From the NCBI RefSeq assembly GCF_021390395.1, contig NZ_JAJUWT010000018.1, forward strand, positions 168,477 to 232,476: a stretch of 64,000 nucleotides of DNA, in the 5' to 3' direction. The translations under genes were made by a program, and so were the position numbers. Shown piece by piece: positions 44,034 to 53,913 of this stretch. The DNA is from Saccharothrix sp. S26. Lineage in GTDB: Bacteria > Actinomycetota > Actinomycetes > Mycobacteriales > Pseudonocardiaceae. Within the stretch, counting starts at the first letter, position 1, and every line of letters begins with the position of its first letter. The notes beneath the pieces were generated by a model, which made no database searches, was not told the DNA's origin, and saw only the letters and a program-made list of their open reading frames with translations.

Positions 44034-47000
44034 TCAGTCAGTGCGTGCCCGGACCAGGACTTCCTCCGGGGTGAGCGCACTCGGCGGGTGGTGGCTCAGG
44101 CACATGGGCGACCTGACTTTCTGGAACGGCCTGCCCTCGGCGACCGCGTAGAACTCGCCCGCGCTCAGCCGCGAGATGTCCAGCACGGTGCTGGACTTGG
44201 CGGCCGCCATCTCCTTGGCCGCCGCCACCTGCGCCGGGCTGTTGATGAACCCGAAGTACTGCGTCGCTGCATTGCCGACTATCTGGTTGTGAATGCCTTT
44301 CGGGGCCTGGGTAGCGAACACCAGCCCCAGACCATACTTGCGCGCCTGTGACGCCAATGCGAGCGTGCTCGTGGTGCAGGCGGTCATCACACCGGACGGG
44401 GCGAGAGTTTGCGCCTCGTCCATGACGAACAAGCCACCAAGCGGACGGTCGCCGGCCGGGTTCGCCTTGATCCAGGCGAACATCGCCATCTGGAGCTGGT
44501 TGACGAAGCTGCGGCGCTGGTCGTCGTTCGGCAACCCGATCATGCTGATGATCGAGATCCGCGCGCGTTTGCCAGGTGCGGGGGTGAGCAGCACGCTCGG
44601 GTCGAGCGGCACGCCCGAACCACCGAAAAGGGGGTCGTTGATCATCGCGGCGAGGAGGGTCTGCGCCACGTCACTGGCAATCGCGGTGGCGTTCGCGAGC
44701 CGGGTGACCTCCTCCGGGAGGTCGGAGAGGTACTCCAGGAACGACTTCAGGCCCGCGCCCCCGGACCGGGCGAAGGATGTCAGCGCCTCACGCAGCACGG
44801 CCTTCGTGCGCTCCGCCTTGGCCGTCGAACCGTCGGCGCGGGCACGCGGTGCGAGCGCCGCGACGGCGATGTCCAACGCGAGGGTGAACTCGTCCGGGTC
44901 ACCGAGAACGTCCGCGAAGTCCGGCAGTGGCTGGAAGCTGATGGGGCGGCCTGACTCCCGGCGTGGCGTCCAGACCACGACGTCGGTGTTCGCTAGGTAG
45001 TCGGCCGCCTTTTCGTGGTCGTGCGCCTTCCACCCGGTGGGCGGCTGAGGCCAGGCGTCGCCGAGACGAGCCAGGTCGTTGTTGGGGTCGAGCACGATCG
45101 CCGACACACCTTGCAGGGCACACTCCTCGATGATGCGACGGATCAGCACCGTCTTGCCCGAACCGGAGCCAGCGAAGATCACGGTGTGCTTGCGCAGTGA
45201 CTCCAACGACACATACACGGGCTCTCCGGTCTCCAGCCGGTCACCGAGGGAGATCGAAGCCGAGGGAGCGGGCGGGTGCTGTCGCGACGCGTCGGGATCA
45301 TCGGTCGGCCACAGCTGTTCGATCGTGTCGACCGGATCCGGTGCGGGTGGGTCCGGCGAAGGCGGTGTTTCCCTCCCGGGTGGCCCGAACACCAGGCGGA
45401 ACAACGCCGTGTTGCTCGCCGGCTTCCGCAGGTGCAGCCACTCGTGCAGCTCAGGCCCCGGTTTGTCGAGCATGGACTCCAGCGCCGCGAACGTCCGCAG
45501 GTCGTCCATGTCGACCTTCTCCACCAGCACCCCACCGGCGGTACGGAACTCAGCGAGCTTCTCCTTGGTCTTCGGCGTGGTCATCGACCATGGGCCGGTA
45601 CGCAGAAGGTAGGCGTGGCGTTTGTCGATGTTTGGGTCAACCTCGGATATCGCGCGCAGTCGCTCGATCCGGTTCTGTGCCGCGAGAGCGCTGTCGGTCG
45701 CAATCCCGCGGAACGACCAGTGGATCGCGTCCTCGGTGTTGTCGAGGACGAGCTTCAACCGGGAGTGCAGAGCCGGGTTGCGACCGCCCCACACGTCGTC
45801 GACCCTGTAGTCCCGACCCTGCTCACCCAACTCGTGGCGGTACGCGGTCAACGCTGCGCCGAGGAGTGCGGTCATTCGCTTGTCCTCGGTGTTCTTGTGG
45901 ACCGCAGGGCTCGGGTCCACCTCATTCAGCAGCCTGGCGAACGACTCGTCCAACCGCAGAAGCTGTTCGTCGTTGAGCGAAGTGAGCTCAGAGGCGGGGA
46001 TCCCGCGCTGGCGGACGGTCACCACCTGGTCGAGCGCGGTCAGCTCGACAACCTCGTCGTTGTCTAAACAGGACTTGATGTGCTCGTCGATGCGTTTGAA
46101 CAGCTCGCGCGGCGTGTACTGGGTCGCGCCCGCGAACGTTTCCGGGCGGACGGGCCAGGTCGGGTACGGCGGCGTGAACGCGCAGTCCTTGAACCGCGGC
46201 GCGAACCGCGCGGTGACCAATGCCTGCCCCGTCTGGGCCGTGGACACGGTCCGAAGCCGCAGTTCGTCGCGGAACCGGTCAACTGCGGCACGGTGCGAGA
46301 ACCTGCGGATCGCCTCCCAGACTGGGAACTGGCACGCGACAACGAGCAACGAACGCCGAGCCGCTTCCCGCAACTCCATGAGTCCCGTGCCGATTTGGTC
46401 GAAAAGCTCACTGCGCGGCAACTCGAACGGCGACTCGCGGCTGGAGCCGGTGGCGATACCCGCTTGGGCGACCAGCGTGTCGATCTGGTCGATCGCAAGC
46501 AGGGTCGCCCCGGTCATGCCGAGCAGCCCGGAGATCTCGCGAACCATCTCGTGCGGGTGTTTCGGGTCGGGGTGGATGCCCCACGCGGCCCGCTCACCGG
46601 GAACGGACTCGCTACCCGACGTCAGATAAGCCTCGCCGATCTCCTGCACGGCCGGGTCGATGGCCGAGAGCAGGATCAGTGCCCGCGCCGTGTGGCGGGA
46701 CTGCCGGCCTTCCGTCGGGTTGACCTCACGCAGCGCGACGACGACCTGGTCGAGGGCTTCCTTGGTCACCGGCTCGTGGCCGATCACTTGGCGGCGCACG
46801 TCGTCTGGCAGTGACAGCACGTCCGACAGACGGTGCAGGAACGAGGTCAGCTGCGAGAGGCCGTTGGTGTCGGGTTGGTACAGGCCGTTGCGGAACGAGT
46901 GCACGATGTTCTGCCAGAAGTTGTTCCCGTGCACCAGGCTGACTAGGAAAAAGTAGCCGCCGCGACTCTGGACTTCGACGCGCACGGCACCCAACAGGTG

Positions 47001-47213
47001 GGTTTTACCCGCGCCTTGCTGACCCGTCACCGCGATGCCGAGCGGGTTCGTCGTCGGGTCGACGTCGGCGTCGGCGAACGCGCCGAGCACGGTGTTCAGC
47101 ACGTCGGCGTTCAGCTCCGCCACGTGTGCGGGCGGCGGCGCCCACACGGCTGCGGGAGTTGGCGCCCAATCGAAGCGCAAGTTCTTCAACGCACGACGTT
47201 CCGCGTGGTCCAT
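44034..47213 (-). CDS. Large dual-ATPase protein: AAA N-half and HerA/FtsK-type C-half
   Basis: A 1059-residue protein from ATG 47213 (GAGG at spacing 5). The N-terminal half is a STAND/AAA-like ATPase: Walker A GQQGAGKT at 64-71, LLAIDQIDTL as Walker B, and a sensor-like VVACQFPVW. The C-terminal half is a HerA/FtsK-type motor: FAGSGSGKTVLIRRII near 680, IVLDPNNDLARLG, GGLFVMDEAQTLAP near 930, and a late GLVFATQAPKGI and NAATQYFGF. HerA motors in defence operons partner with nucleases or Sir2 proteins; here the partner is the AIPR gene just downstream. The fusion of the two ATPase types in one chain is unusual to me. Confidence 0.85.
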   Translation of the reverse strand: MDHAERRALKNLRFDWAPTPAAVWAPPPAHVAELNADVLNTVLGAFADADVDPTTNPLGIAVTGQQGAGKTHLLGAVRVEVQSRGGYFFLVSLVHGNNFWQNIVHSFRNGLYQPDTNGLSQLTSFLHRLSDVLSLPDDVRRQVIGHEPVTKEALDQVVVALREVNPTEGRQSRHTARALILLSAIDPAVQEIGEAYLTSGSESVPGERAAWGIHPDPKHPHEMVREISGLLGMTGATLLAIDQIDTLVAQAGIATGSSRESPFELPRSELFDQIGTGLMELREAARRSLLVVACQFPVWEAIRRFSHRAAVDRFRDELRLRTVSTAQTGQALVTARFAPRFKDCAFTPPYPTWPVRPETFAGATQYTPRELFKRIDEHIKSCLDNDEVVELTALDQVVTVRQRGIPASELTSLNDEQLLRLDESFARLLNEVDPSPAVHKNTEDKRMTALLGAALTAYRHELGEQGRDYRVDDVWGGRNPALHSRLKLVLDNTEDAIHWSFRGIATDSALAAQNRIERLRAISEVDPNIDKRHAYLLRTGPWSMTTPKTKEKLAEFRTAGGVLVEKVDMDDLRTFAALESMLDKPGPELHEWLHLRKPASNTALFRLVFGPPGRETPPSPDPPAPDPVDTIEQLWPTDDPDASRQHPPAPSASISLGDRLETGEPVYVSLESLRKHTVIFAGSGSGKTVLIRRIIEECALQGVSAIVLDPNNDLARLGDAWPQPPTGWKAHDHEKAADYLANTDVVVWTPRRESGRPISFQPLPDFADVLGDPDEFTLALDIAVAALAPRARADGSTAKAERTKAVLREALTSFARSGGAGLKSFLEYLSDLPEEVTRLANATAIASDVAQTLLAAMINDPLFGGSGVPLDPSVLLTPAPGKRARISIISMIGLPNDDQRRSFVNQLQMAMFAWIKANPAGDRPLGGLFVMDEAQTLAPSGVMTACTTSTLALASQARKYGLGLVFATQAPKGIHNQIVGNAATQYFGFINSPAQVAAAKEMAAAKSSTVLDISRLSAGEFYAVAEGRPFQKVRSPMCLSHHPPSALTPEEVLVRARTD

Positions 47214-47220
47214 GTCGGCC

Positions 47221-47868
47221 TCAGGAAGTCTTGATGGACAGCAGGTGCTTCTCTTCACCGCCGAGCCGGACGGCAGCCCGACGATCGGCCTCCGTCAGGA
47301 GCTTCTGGTTCATCTCGGGAGTGAAGAAGACCGATGGCATCTCGGCGATGCGGTGCAGGGCCGCGTCGAACTCCGGTACACCCACGTCTGGCAGCGCCCG
47401 ACGCAGTTCGGCGAGCCCCACCCACGCTCCAGAGTCGGTGACGAGTTCGTGGTACGCGGTGATGATGCGTTCGTCCACCGTGGACTCGGTTTTCGGCTCG
47501 GGTTCGGGTTCCGGCTCCGCGTACACGTCCGCGAGTTCCCAACCGGTCTTGACGAAAACGATGTCCACCCACTGCGCCAAGCCGTAGAGCAGGCGGTCCT
47601 TCCGCTGCACGCCGGGAGGCGGTGCGTCCGCGAACTGCTCACGACAGCGCTTCCAGCCGGGTTCGGTCAGGTCGTGCACCCACGCGTTCTTGTGCACCTT
47701 GGACTGCTGCGCCTCGATCAGCTTCCGGTCGATCAGACTCTCCCGGACGGCCTTTTCGATGGTGAACCCGTATAAATCCCGTATTTCGGTGTTGGATGCG
47801 GTACGACCGATCATCAACAGCGCCAGCAATGCAGATTTCTCCGGGATGCTGAGCGGTGTGTTTGCCAT
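47221..47868 (-). CDS. Winged-helix protein coupled to the dual ATPase
   Basis: A 215-residue protein from ATG 47868 with GGAG six bases upstream. Residues 8-80 look like a MarR/PadR-type winged helix (IPEKSALLALLMIG, NTEIRDLYGFTIEKAVRESL, LTEPGWKRCREQF). A Glu-Pro repeat linker (EPEPEPEPK, about 140) leads to a second small helical domain. No ribbon of catalytic residues is seen. It ends 7 bp before the dual-ATPase start and probably acts as regulator or DNA-recruiting subunit for that system. A 160-bp gap separates it from the pPIWI-RE gene, so a new promoter may begin here. Confidence 0.6.
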   Translation of the reverse strand: MANTPLSIPEKSALLALLMIGRTASNTEIRDLYGFTIEKAVRESLIDRKLIEAQQSKVHKNAWVHDLTEPGWKRCREQFADAPPPGVQRKDRLLYGLAQWVDIVFVKTGWELADVYAEPEPEPEPKTESTVDERIITAYHELVTDSGAWVGLAELRRALPDVGVPEFDAALHRIAEMPSVFFTPEMNQKLLTEADRRAAVRLGGEEKHLLSIKTS

Positions 47869-48031
47869 GTGCGCTCCGGTGTCCAGTGGTGATCCGCTAT
47901 TCGACCTTAGTCGCGTCACAACGCTCGTGCACGCACGTCCCCCAGCTGGACCAACCGTTACGTGATAACAGAGAACGATGCGGTCGCGATTTGACAACAG
48001 CTTCGGGTCGCCCATTCGTTCGAATTCCAAG

Positions 48032-50629
48032 TCACGTTTCCCGATATTCACCGACCACGTACTCCTCGGCGAGTTTCGCGAGGTGCAACGCCAGCGGCAC
48101 GGCCAGCGGAACGTAGTCGTCGGCGTATCTGAGCTGGTGGGCCAGAGCCGCCCAGATCCGCGGGTCCTCGGGCTCGCCCGTGGTCGTCATCCGGCTCGCG
48201 AGGACGGTCAGCTCGCGGATTTCCGGGTTCCAGCCTGCCACGGTGACGCCGCTGGACGCGGCCCCGTCACGGTACTTCACCGCCTGGTTGGGCTTGGCGC
48301 CCTGGATCGGGATCTCGGTGATGCTCTGGAAGACGCGGTTGTCGGACCCGACGTCGAACGACTGCCACACGCCGCTCGCGTGACCGGCGAACTTCTCGTC
48401 ATCACGCGGTGCGTACCACTGCGGCACCTCGTCGCGCCCGCCGCCGTCGCGGATCACCACGACCCGCAGACCGGGGCCGAACAGGGCGGTGCGCTGGGCG
48501 GGCCAGGGCCCGAAGCCCAGGGAGTCGGGCACCATCGCACTGTTGGTGAGCCACGGCCACGAGTGACGCATGTTCCCCGCCTGCACCAGCAGCAGCGTGG
48601 GTGTGTCGCGGATCTGGAAGAGCAGGGATCTGATCCGGCGTTGCGCGGCCGCTTGTTGTTCCGCCAGAGACAGCCACGTGCCGCGATCCTGCTCCAAGTC
48701 GACGTCTCCGTGCAGGCTCAGCAGCAGCTCCGGGTACGACACCCAGCCCTTGCGTCGCTCGTCCCAGCCCTCGACCCGCCGGCCGTGGTCATTCGAACGG
48801 ATGCGCACCGCCACCAGAGCGCGCCGTGCGGTGCGAGCCGTCGTGTGGTTCTTGCGGATCATCCAGAGCCCCACGTGCTGGAGGTCCAGCGGGACCGCCG
48901 CGCCGAGGGTGTGCTTCGGCGGCAGCACCGCGCCGAGCTGGCGCAGACCGTCCAGGATCGAAGACCGCGCCCGTTCGGCTAGCGCCTTCGTCTCGGTGGT
49001 GATGAACTGGCTGACCCGACGTGCGTCCGCGCAGCCGAGGCGGATCGCGGCCTTCGGGTCCCGGCCGGGACCGAACTTGTCCGCGCCGCGCAGCTCGACG
49101 AGGACCAGACGGATCGGCGCGTCCAGTGCCGGCGTGCCGAAGTGGCGGTTGATCAGCGCGCGGCGCTCCCGGGTCGCCGTCGCGACCGCGCGCGCATGAG
49201 CCTTGCCCCACGAGCGGGGCACCTGCAGATCCGCAGTGATCTCCTCCCACGTGGACGCGTCTAGCCGCACTTCCAGTTCAGGGGTGCGCCAATGGGGCGC
49301 GGACGCCGGATCGAGGTTGAGCACTTCGCACAGCGCGGCGACGAGCGCGTCGCGGGTCCGGTCGTTCTCGTAGCGGATGTCGATAGTCAGCGGCCGGCCG
49401 TCGAGCGCCACGGCGCACGCCAACCGACGTGCGTGGCCCTTCACCACCTTGCTCGCTGCCTTGGCCTCGGCGTCCTTGTCCCGGCGCCACAACTCCGGTT
49501 TGGCGAGGAGCGTGACCTTGGTCAGGTCCGTGGACCGGCGCAGGACCCCGGCGAGCGACTCCTCGACCCACGCGTCGAAGTGGCGGCGCTCGACGGGCAT
49601 GAGCCCCGACTTCGCGTCGTGCGACCCCATCAAGGTTGAGTGAACAACCCACACCGAGACACCGTCGCGGCCCTGTGCCCACTCGGTCGGGTTGTCGATC
49701 AGCTCCTCCGCGGTGGGCAGTGTGAAGGCGGAGCTGTACTCCGGGAGCAGGTCCATCAGGCTAGTGGAACGCCATGCCGGTGTGCCAAGCGCGGAGTCGT
49801 GCCGCAAGCCGTTGGCTATCAACCTCGGCACGCCGCCGTCCCGGAGCGTCCAAGGCAGTGGAACCTGCAGGTAGGCAGTCACGCCGCGTCGCGGGTCCAG
49901 CTTCACGGGTTCACCGGTTACCCAGCGGCGGACGCCATACGTGATGTGCACCCTGGGCCGCCCGGAAAACGGCACGGTGTGCAGGGAGGCCCGCATCAAC
50001 AGCGAGTGGTACCAGTCACGGCCACGCCTGACGTACGGCTGGGGAGGCCATGACACCAGCTCGGTTCCCCGTGTCGAGGACACCACGCGGAAAGACAGCT
50101 CCGTGCCTTCGTACTGGTACGTCCGCGCGGCAAGCCGTGCCGCGACGACCTCGGGCACGAGATGGTAAAGCCGGCGGTGTGGATCTGCCGTGCCGCCCCG
50201 GGTCAGCGTGGTGTCGGTCAGGTCGACGGATGTGGACGCCCACTGTGGCATGGCGTCATCGAGTGTGTCGAGCAGGGCGTCCACCTCCTCACCGTCGGCC
50301 TCACCCCGACGGGAAAGGATCCGCGTCAGCCAGGCGTTCGTAAGACGGCTCATCGCGTCCCGCGGCACGACGTCCGCCGCGTACAGCCACGGCAACCGCT
50401 CATCGGTTGCCGCACCCGGAGCGGCGAGCACGTCCGGCACGGCGGCTTGGAGCAGCGAGTTGAACTGCCTGATCGGTGCGGTCCACCGCGGGTCGGCGCG
50501 GGTGAACTGCTTGGCGTACCGCCGCACCACCTCGGTACGCCACTCCGGGGCGAACGCGATGACCTTGAAGTCGTGTGACCACGGGTCACGACCGAGGTCG
50601 TAGGCGGTGAGCCGAACCGTTGGGGTCAT
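48032..50629 (-). CDS. pPIWI-RE family prokaryotic PIWI protein
   Basis: An 865-residue protein that I assign to the pPIWI-RE family (N-terminal DUF3962/X region, MID-like region, C-terminal RNaseH-fold PIWI). Supporting segments are DPWSHDFKVIAFAPEWR at the N-terminus, ADARRVSQFITTETKALAER in the MID region, and LLVQAGNMRHSWPWLTN, RVVVIRDGGGRDEVPQWY and PLALHLAKLAEEYV near the end. ATG 50629 overlaps the helicase stop. Members are thought to bind guide nucleic acid and target invading DNA or R-loops with the linked helicase and REase. I could not confirm a DDE/D catalytic set by eye, so it may be an inactive, guide-binding type. Confidence 0.82.
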   Translation of the reverse strand: MTPTVRLTAYDLGRDPWSHDFKVIAFAPEWRTEVVRRYAKQFTRADPRWTAPIRQFNSLLQAAVPDVLAAPGAATDERLPWLYAADVVPRDAMSRLTNAWLTRILSRRGEADGEEVDALLDTLDDAMPQWASTSVDLTDTTLTRGGTADPHRRLYHLVPEVVAARLAARTYQYEGTELSFRVVSSTRGTELVSWPPQPYVRRGRDWYHSLLMRASLHTVPFSGRPRVHITYGVRRWVTGEPVKLDPRRGVTAYLQVPLPWTLRDGGVPRLIANGLRHDSALGTPAWRSTSLMDLLPEYSSAFTLPTAEELIDNPTEWAQGRDGVSVWVVHSTLMGSHDAKSGLMPVERRHFDAWVEESLAGVLRRSTDLTKVTLLAKPELWRRDKDAEAKAASKVVKGHARRLACAVALDGRPLTIDIRYENDRTRDALVAALCEVLNLDPASAPHWRTPELEVRLDASTWEEITADLQVPRSWGKAHARAVATATRERRALINRHFGTPALDAPIRLVLVELRGADKFGPGRDPKAAIRLGCADARRVSQFITTETKALAERARSSILDGLRQLGAVLPPKHTLGAAVPLDLQHVGLWMIRKNHTTARTARRALVAVRIRSNDHGRRVEGWDERRKGWVSYPELLLSLHGDVDLEQDRGTWLSLAEQQAAAQRRIRSLLFQIRDTPTLLLVQAGNMRHSWPWLTNSAMVPDSLGFGPWPAQRTALFGPGLRVVVIRDGGGRDEVPQWYAPRDDEKFAGHASGVWQSFDVGSDNRVFQSITEIPIQGAKPNQAVKYRDGAASSGVTVAGWNPEIRELTVLASRMTTTGEPEDPRIWAALAHQLRYADDYVPLAVPLALHLAKLAEEYVVGEYRET

Positions 50630-53600
50630 GGGTTGCGCATGCCTCCCGTCGCGTTCGCCAAGCACATGCCGAGCGCCGACCACAGCGGTCCGTAGAGCTC
50701 GCGCACGAGCTGCCGCTCGGGTCCGGGTATCGCCGGATCGACATCCGGGGAGCAGTAGCGGTCCAGCACCGCGTGCATGGAGACCAGCAGGCTCGTCTCC
50801 GCGGTGTCCTCGTGCCCGAGTGCCAGGTTCGGGGCGAACGCCGCGTCCACGAACACGACCCTCGCGGGCACCCCGCCTCGGACCAGGCGGCCGATGACCT
50901 GCCAGATCACCACCAACAGATCCCAGGTCACCGACTCGCGGTCATCACCCAGGTCCCGCCACGCCATGCTCCGTCCCACCACCCGTCGCCACTGCGCGCG
51001 CGCCGCAGACCGGAACGCCCGGCCAGCTTCGTCCAGTGAACCGGCCGAGGACACCATCGCCCGGAACCGACCGTCGCGGCGGACCCTCGATGCCCAGTCG
51101 TTCACCGCGTGCACGGCGAGAGCCAGGTCGTCGGGCCGCGGGCTGGGGCGGACGAGGAAGAACACGGAGCCGATCGCCGCCACCCGCTGCTCGTTAAGGA
51201 TGTTGTGCCCGCGTTCCACCGCAAGCAGCGGGGCGACCAGGATGTCCGCGCGGGTCATGGCGAGCGTGTCCACGTCACCGCGACGCAGCACCGGTGCCTG
51301 GTGCTCACCGGGCTCGGCGATCTCCGCGTCGTCCGGGACGAGCCGGAACACCTTGTCTCGCCACCGCTTCTTGCCGTGCAGCAGGTCGGCGACCAGCTCG
51401 GCCTCGTCGTAGCTGCCGACCAGCAGCAGGATGCGGCGGCGGTAGTCGTCGGCGATGTCCGCCAGCTCGTCTTCGAGCACGCTCGCGTGCTCGTCCGTCG
51501 ATGCCGCCAGCCGAGTGACGATGCCGGTCAACGCGCGTGACCGGCCGTCGAGCGGCGTACCGGAGACGCGCAGGGGTGTCTTGCCGTCGCGCACGGGTGC
51601 GAACCGGAAGTCGCTGTGCGACGCGATCCGCTCGATCTCCGCGCGATCTGGGGCGAGCAATGCCCGCACGGGGACGTCCACGTGGTACCGGCTCGACGAA
51701 CCGGCCCAGCTGCTGCCCGACAGCAGCACGACGTGCGGTCCGGGCCGGTTGTCCGCCTCCGGCAGGTCCGCCATGGCCTTGAGCAGGTCCCGGCCGACAC
51801 CGGTGCAGTGGAAGAACTTCAGCTCGCCGCTGACCACGCCGCCGTCGTCCCGGCCTTCCGGGAGGAACTGGAAGCCGATCACGTCGCCCATAGGCGGTTC
51901 GGGGATCACCGGGCCGTAATCGTCGGGTACCCGGAAGCCAAGCGCGGCATCCAGGTTGAGCGCCGCCTCGACCCGCGGCCACATGACCGTCATCAGCGCC
52001 AACTTCGGTTCCAGCGCCGCAAGCAGCAGGGTGAACTCGAACCGGGTGGCCCACTGGTCGAGCCACTCGCGACCGGTGCGGTCCTTGGTGACGCCGGTCA
52101 ACTCGGCGAGCACGTCCCGCAGCTCCAGCCGGGTGCGCCGCAAGGACGTCGCGTGCAGCAACTCGCTGGTCAACCGCACGAGGGACGGGTTCGCGGGCGG
52201 GAAGCTGCGACGTTCACCGAACGGGTTGTCGCGGAAGCGGTCGAGTTCTTCGAGCAGCGCGGCACGAGCCGCCTCGAACGGGTCCGGCACGGAGTCGGAC
52301 CCGCGCGGATAGCGGTCCGCCGCGAGTCTGCGGTGCAGGAGCCACGCGCTGAAGTGGCCCGCCCGCAGCCACTGCCGCAGGTCGTGGTCGCGCACCAGCA
52401 ACGCGTAGATCCGATCCGTCGCGGCGCAAGCCGTGTTCACCGCGGCCGACCACATCTGGACGTCGTTGTCCGACAGCGGGATCCGGGCGCGATCCACGAG
52501 CTGGCCGATCTTGTGGGCGTGGACCTTGTCGAGCCACGACACGGCGCCACGCCCCACGAGCGTGGCCATCGGTGCGAACTGGGAGTCGAGCGTGATCTGC
52601 ACGCGGTCGACCTCGTCGACGACCACGATATCGCTGCGCCGGCACGCCAGTTCCATGAACCGGATCCGCTCGGCGTTCTGCGGCCACGGCACGGCGGTGA
52701 GCACCAGGCTTTGCGGCGTCGCCACCCACACGTCCGCCTCCACGAGTTCGCGGGCGGAGTGGTGGCGCGGGCAGGCCGACCAGAACGGACACGCTCGGCG
52801 CGCTTCGGCCCGGGCCTTGACGCTCTTCGGCCGCAGACTGGTGCAGGGGGCGTCGTGGTAGGCCAACGGCGGCCGGTCGTCACCGCGGAGGGCGGCCAGC
52901 GCGCAAGACGTGCTCAAGTGGTCGAAGCCCGCGTCGACGTGCCCGAGGACGCCAGGCGCGCCGCGACCGGCGAGCCTGCGGTGCAGTCGCTCGGCGTGCC
53001 GGACCCGCGTACTCGCACCGATCACGGGAGCGGCCCTGACACCGTGCGTCCCGAACAGCTCGACCAGTTTCAACGCTTCCGCGACGTCACCGACGACGAG
53101 CGTGACGCGCAGGCCCAACTTGGCCACCGCATGGACCGTCAGCACGTCCCGCAGAGTGCTCTTGCCCGCACCGACGATGCCGAGCAGGTGGGTTAGTCCG
53201 TCGAGGTCGAGCGTGCCGTCTTCCGCGAAGCGCTCCCCCGCGAGCGGCATCAGGGCCACCCGGTCGAGCCGCCCCTCCCAGTCGGCGTAAGCGGTCGCGT
53301 CCATGTCCCGTGCTGTCACCAGCAGCGCCGACTTGTCGATCGTGATCGATTTGCCCGCACCCCGTTGCGGTTCATCGAGGTCGTGGCCCACCGGTCGCCG
53401 ATGGTCGAGCGCGGGCAAGGTCACAGTCGTCATGTCCTCACCGGCGATGAACGTGTGCGGGCCCGGTCCTGCGACCCGGAGCTCGCTGCTCGCGAACGGC
53501 GCCGCTGCGCGGAGCAATCGCTCGTAGATCGGCCAGCGTTCCGGTGCGGTGGACACGGGACGGCGGGCGGGCGGACGGCTCGGGTCGATCAGGCGGTAGC

Positions 53601-53913
53601 CGCGCAGCTCCTCCTCCACCTCGTTGTAATCGGCCAATGCCGACCGCCACGCGGCGGGACTCCTCATGGTCCACAGTTCGTACCGCACGGTGCGCAGAGT
53701 TTCGTCGAAGCCGGCGATCCCTCGTTCGCGCGCGAAGGGGAAGCCGCTGAACAACGGCCACGCCTCGATGGCAGGCCGTCCCGGCAACACCGTCTGGGCG
53801 GCGAACAACCCGAGCTCCGTGGTGAACGCCTTGTGCAGGGCGTCGCCCGGAATTCGGTAGGCCGTTGACAACGGCGCGGTCATGGCCTGGAAGATCCGCC
53901 TTGAGCTCCGCAT
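50626..53913 (-). CDS. pPIWI-RE-associated DinG/XPD-like superfamily 2 helicase
   Basis: A 1095-residue helicase. An N-terminal 200-residue family-specific region precedes Walker A GIVGAGKST near 246. Four cysteines spaced as in XPD/DinG iron-sulfur helicases (STSCALAAL, DAPCTSL, ACPFWSACPRHH) are followed by VVVDEVDRVQI (DEAH-like box) and C-terminal motifs (LLLVGSYDEAELVADLLHG, WQVIGRLVRGG). It lies between the PIWI and REase genes with coupled starts, the arrangement described for pPIWI-RE systems. It should unwind nucleic acid for the PIWI and nuclease proteins; polarity 5'-to-3' is expected for the DinG type. Confidence 0.85.
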   Translation of the reverse strand: MRSSRRIFQAMTAPLSTAYRIPGDALHKAFTTELGLFAAQTVLPGRPAIEAWPLFSGFPFARERGIAGFDETLRTVRYELWTMRSPAAWRSALADYNEVEEELRGYRLIDPSRPPARRPVSTAPERWPIYERLLRAAAPFASSELRVAGPGPHTFIAGEDMTTVTLPALDHRRPVGHDLDEPQRGAGKSITIDKSALLVTARDMDATAYADWEGRLDRVALMPLAGERFAEDGTLDLDGLTHLLGIVGAGKSTLRDVLTVHAVAKLGLRVTLVVGDVAEALKLVELFGTHGVRAAPVIGASTRVRHAERLHRRLAGRGAPGVLGHVDAGFDHLSTSCALAALRGDDRPPLAYHDAPCTSLRPKSVKARAEARRACPFWSACPRHHSARELVEADVWVATPQSLVLTAVPWPQNAERIRFMELACRRSDIVVVDEVDRVQITLDSQFAPMATLVGRGAVSWLDKVHAHKIGQLVDRARIPLSDNDVQMWSAAVNTACAATDRIYALLVRDHDLRQWLRAGHFSAWLLHRRLAADRYPRGSDSVPDPFEAARAALLEELDRFRDNPFGERRSFPPANPSLVRLTSELLHATSLRRTRLELRDVLAELTGVTKDRTGREWLDQWATRFEFTLLLAALEPKLALMTVMWPRVEAALNLDAALGFRVPDDYGPVIPEPPMGDVIGFQFLPEGRDDGGVVSGELKFFHCTGVGRDLLKAMADLPEADNRPGPHVVLLSGSSWAGSSSRYHVDVPVRALLAPDRAEIERIASHSDFRFAPVRDGKTPLRVSGTPLDGRSRALTGIVTRLAASTDEHASVLEDELADIADDYRRRILLLVGSYDEAELVADLLHGKKRWRDKVFRLVPDDAEIAEPGEHQAPVLRRGDVDTLAMTRADILVAPLLAVERGHNILNEQRVAAIGSVFFLVRPSPRPDDLALAVHAVNDWASRVRRDGRFRAMVSSAGSLDEAGRAFRSAARAQWRRVVGRSMAWRDLGDDRESVTWDLLVVIWQVIGRLVRGGVPARVVFVDAAFAPNLALGHEDTAETSLLVSMHAVLDRYCSPDVDPAIPGPERQLVRELYGPLWSALGMCLANATGGMRNP

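Noticed and set aside
48032..50629. Calling the PIWI protein a standard long or short prokaryotic Argonaute
   Set aside because: No PAZ or TIR/Sir2 partner, and the helicase plus REase neighbours and the C-terminal pattern fit pPIWI-RE better.
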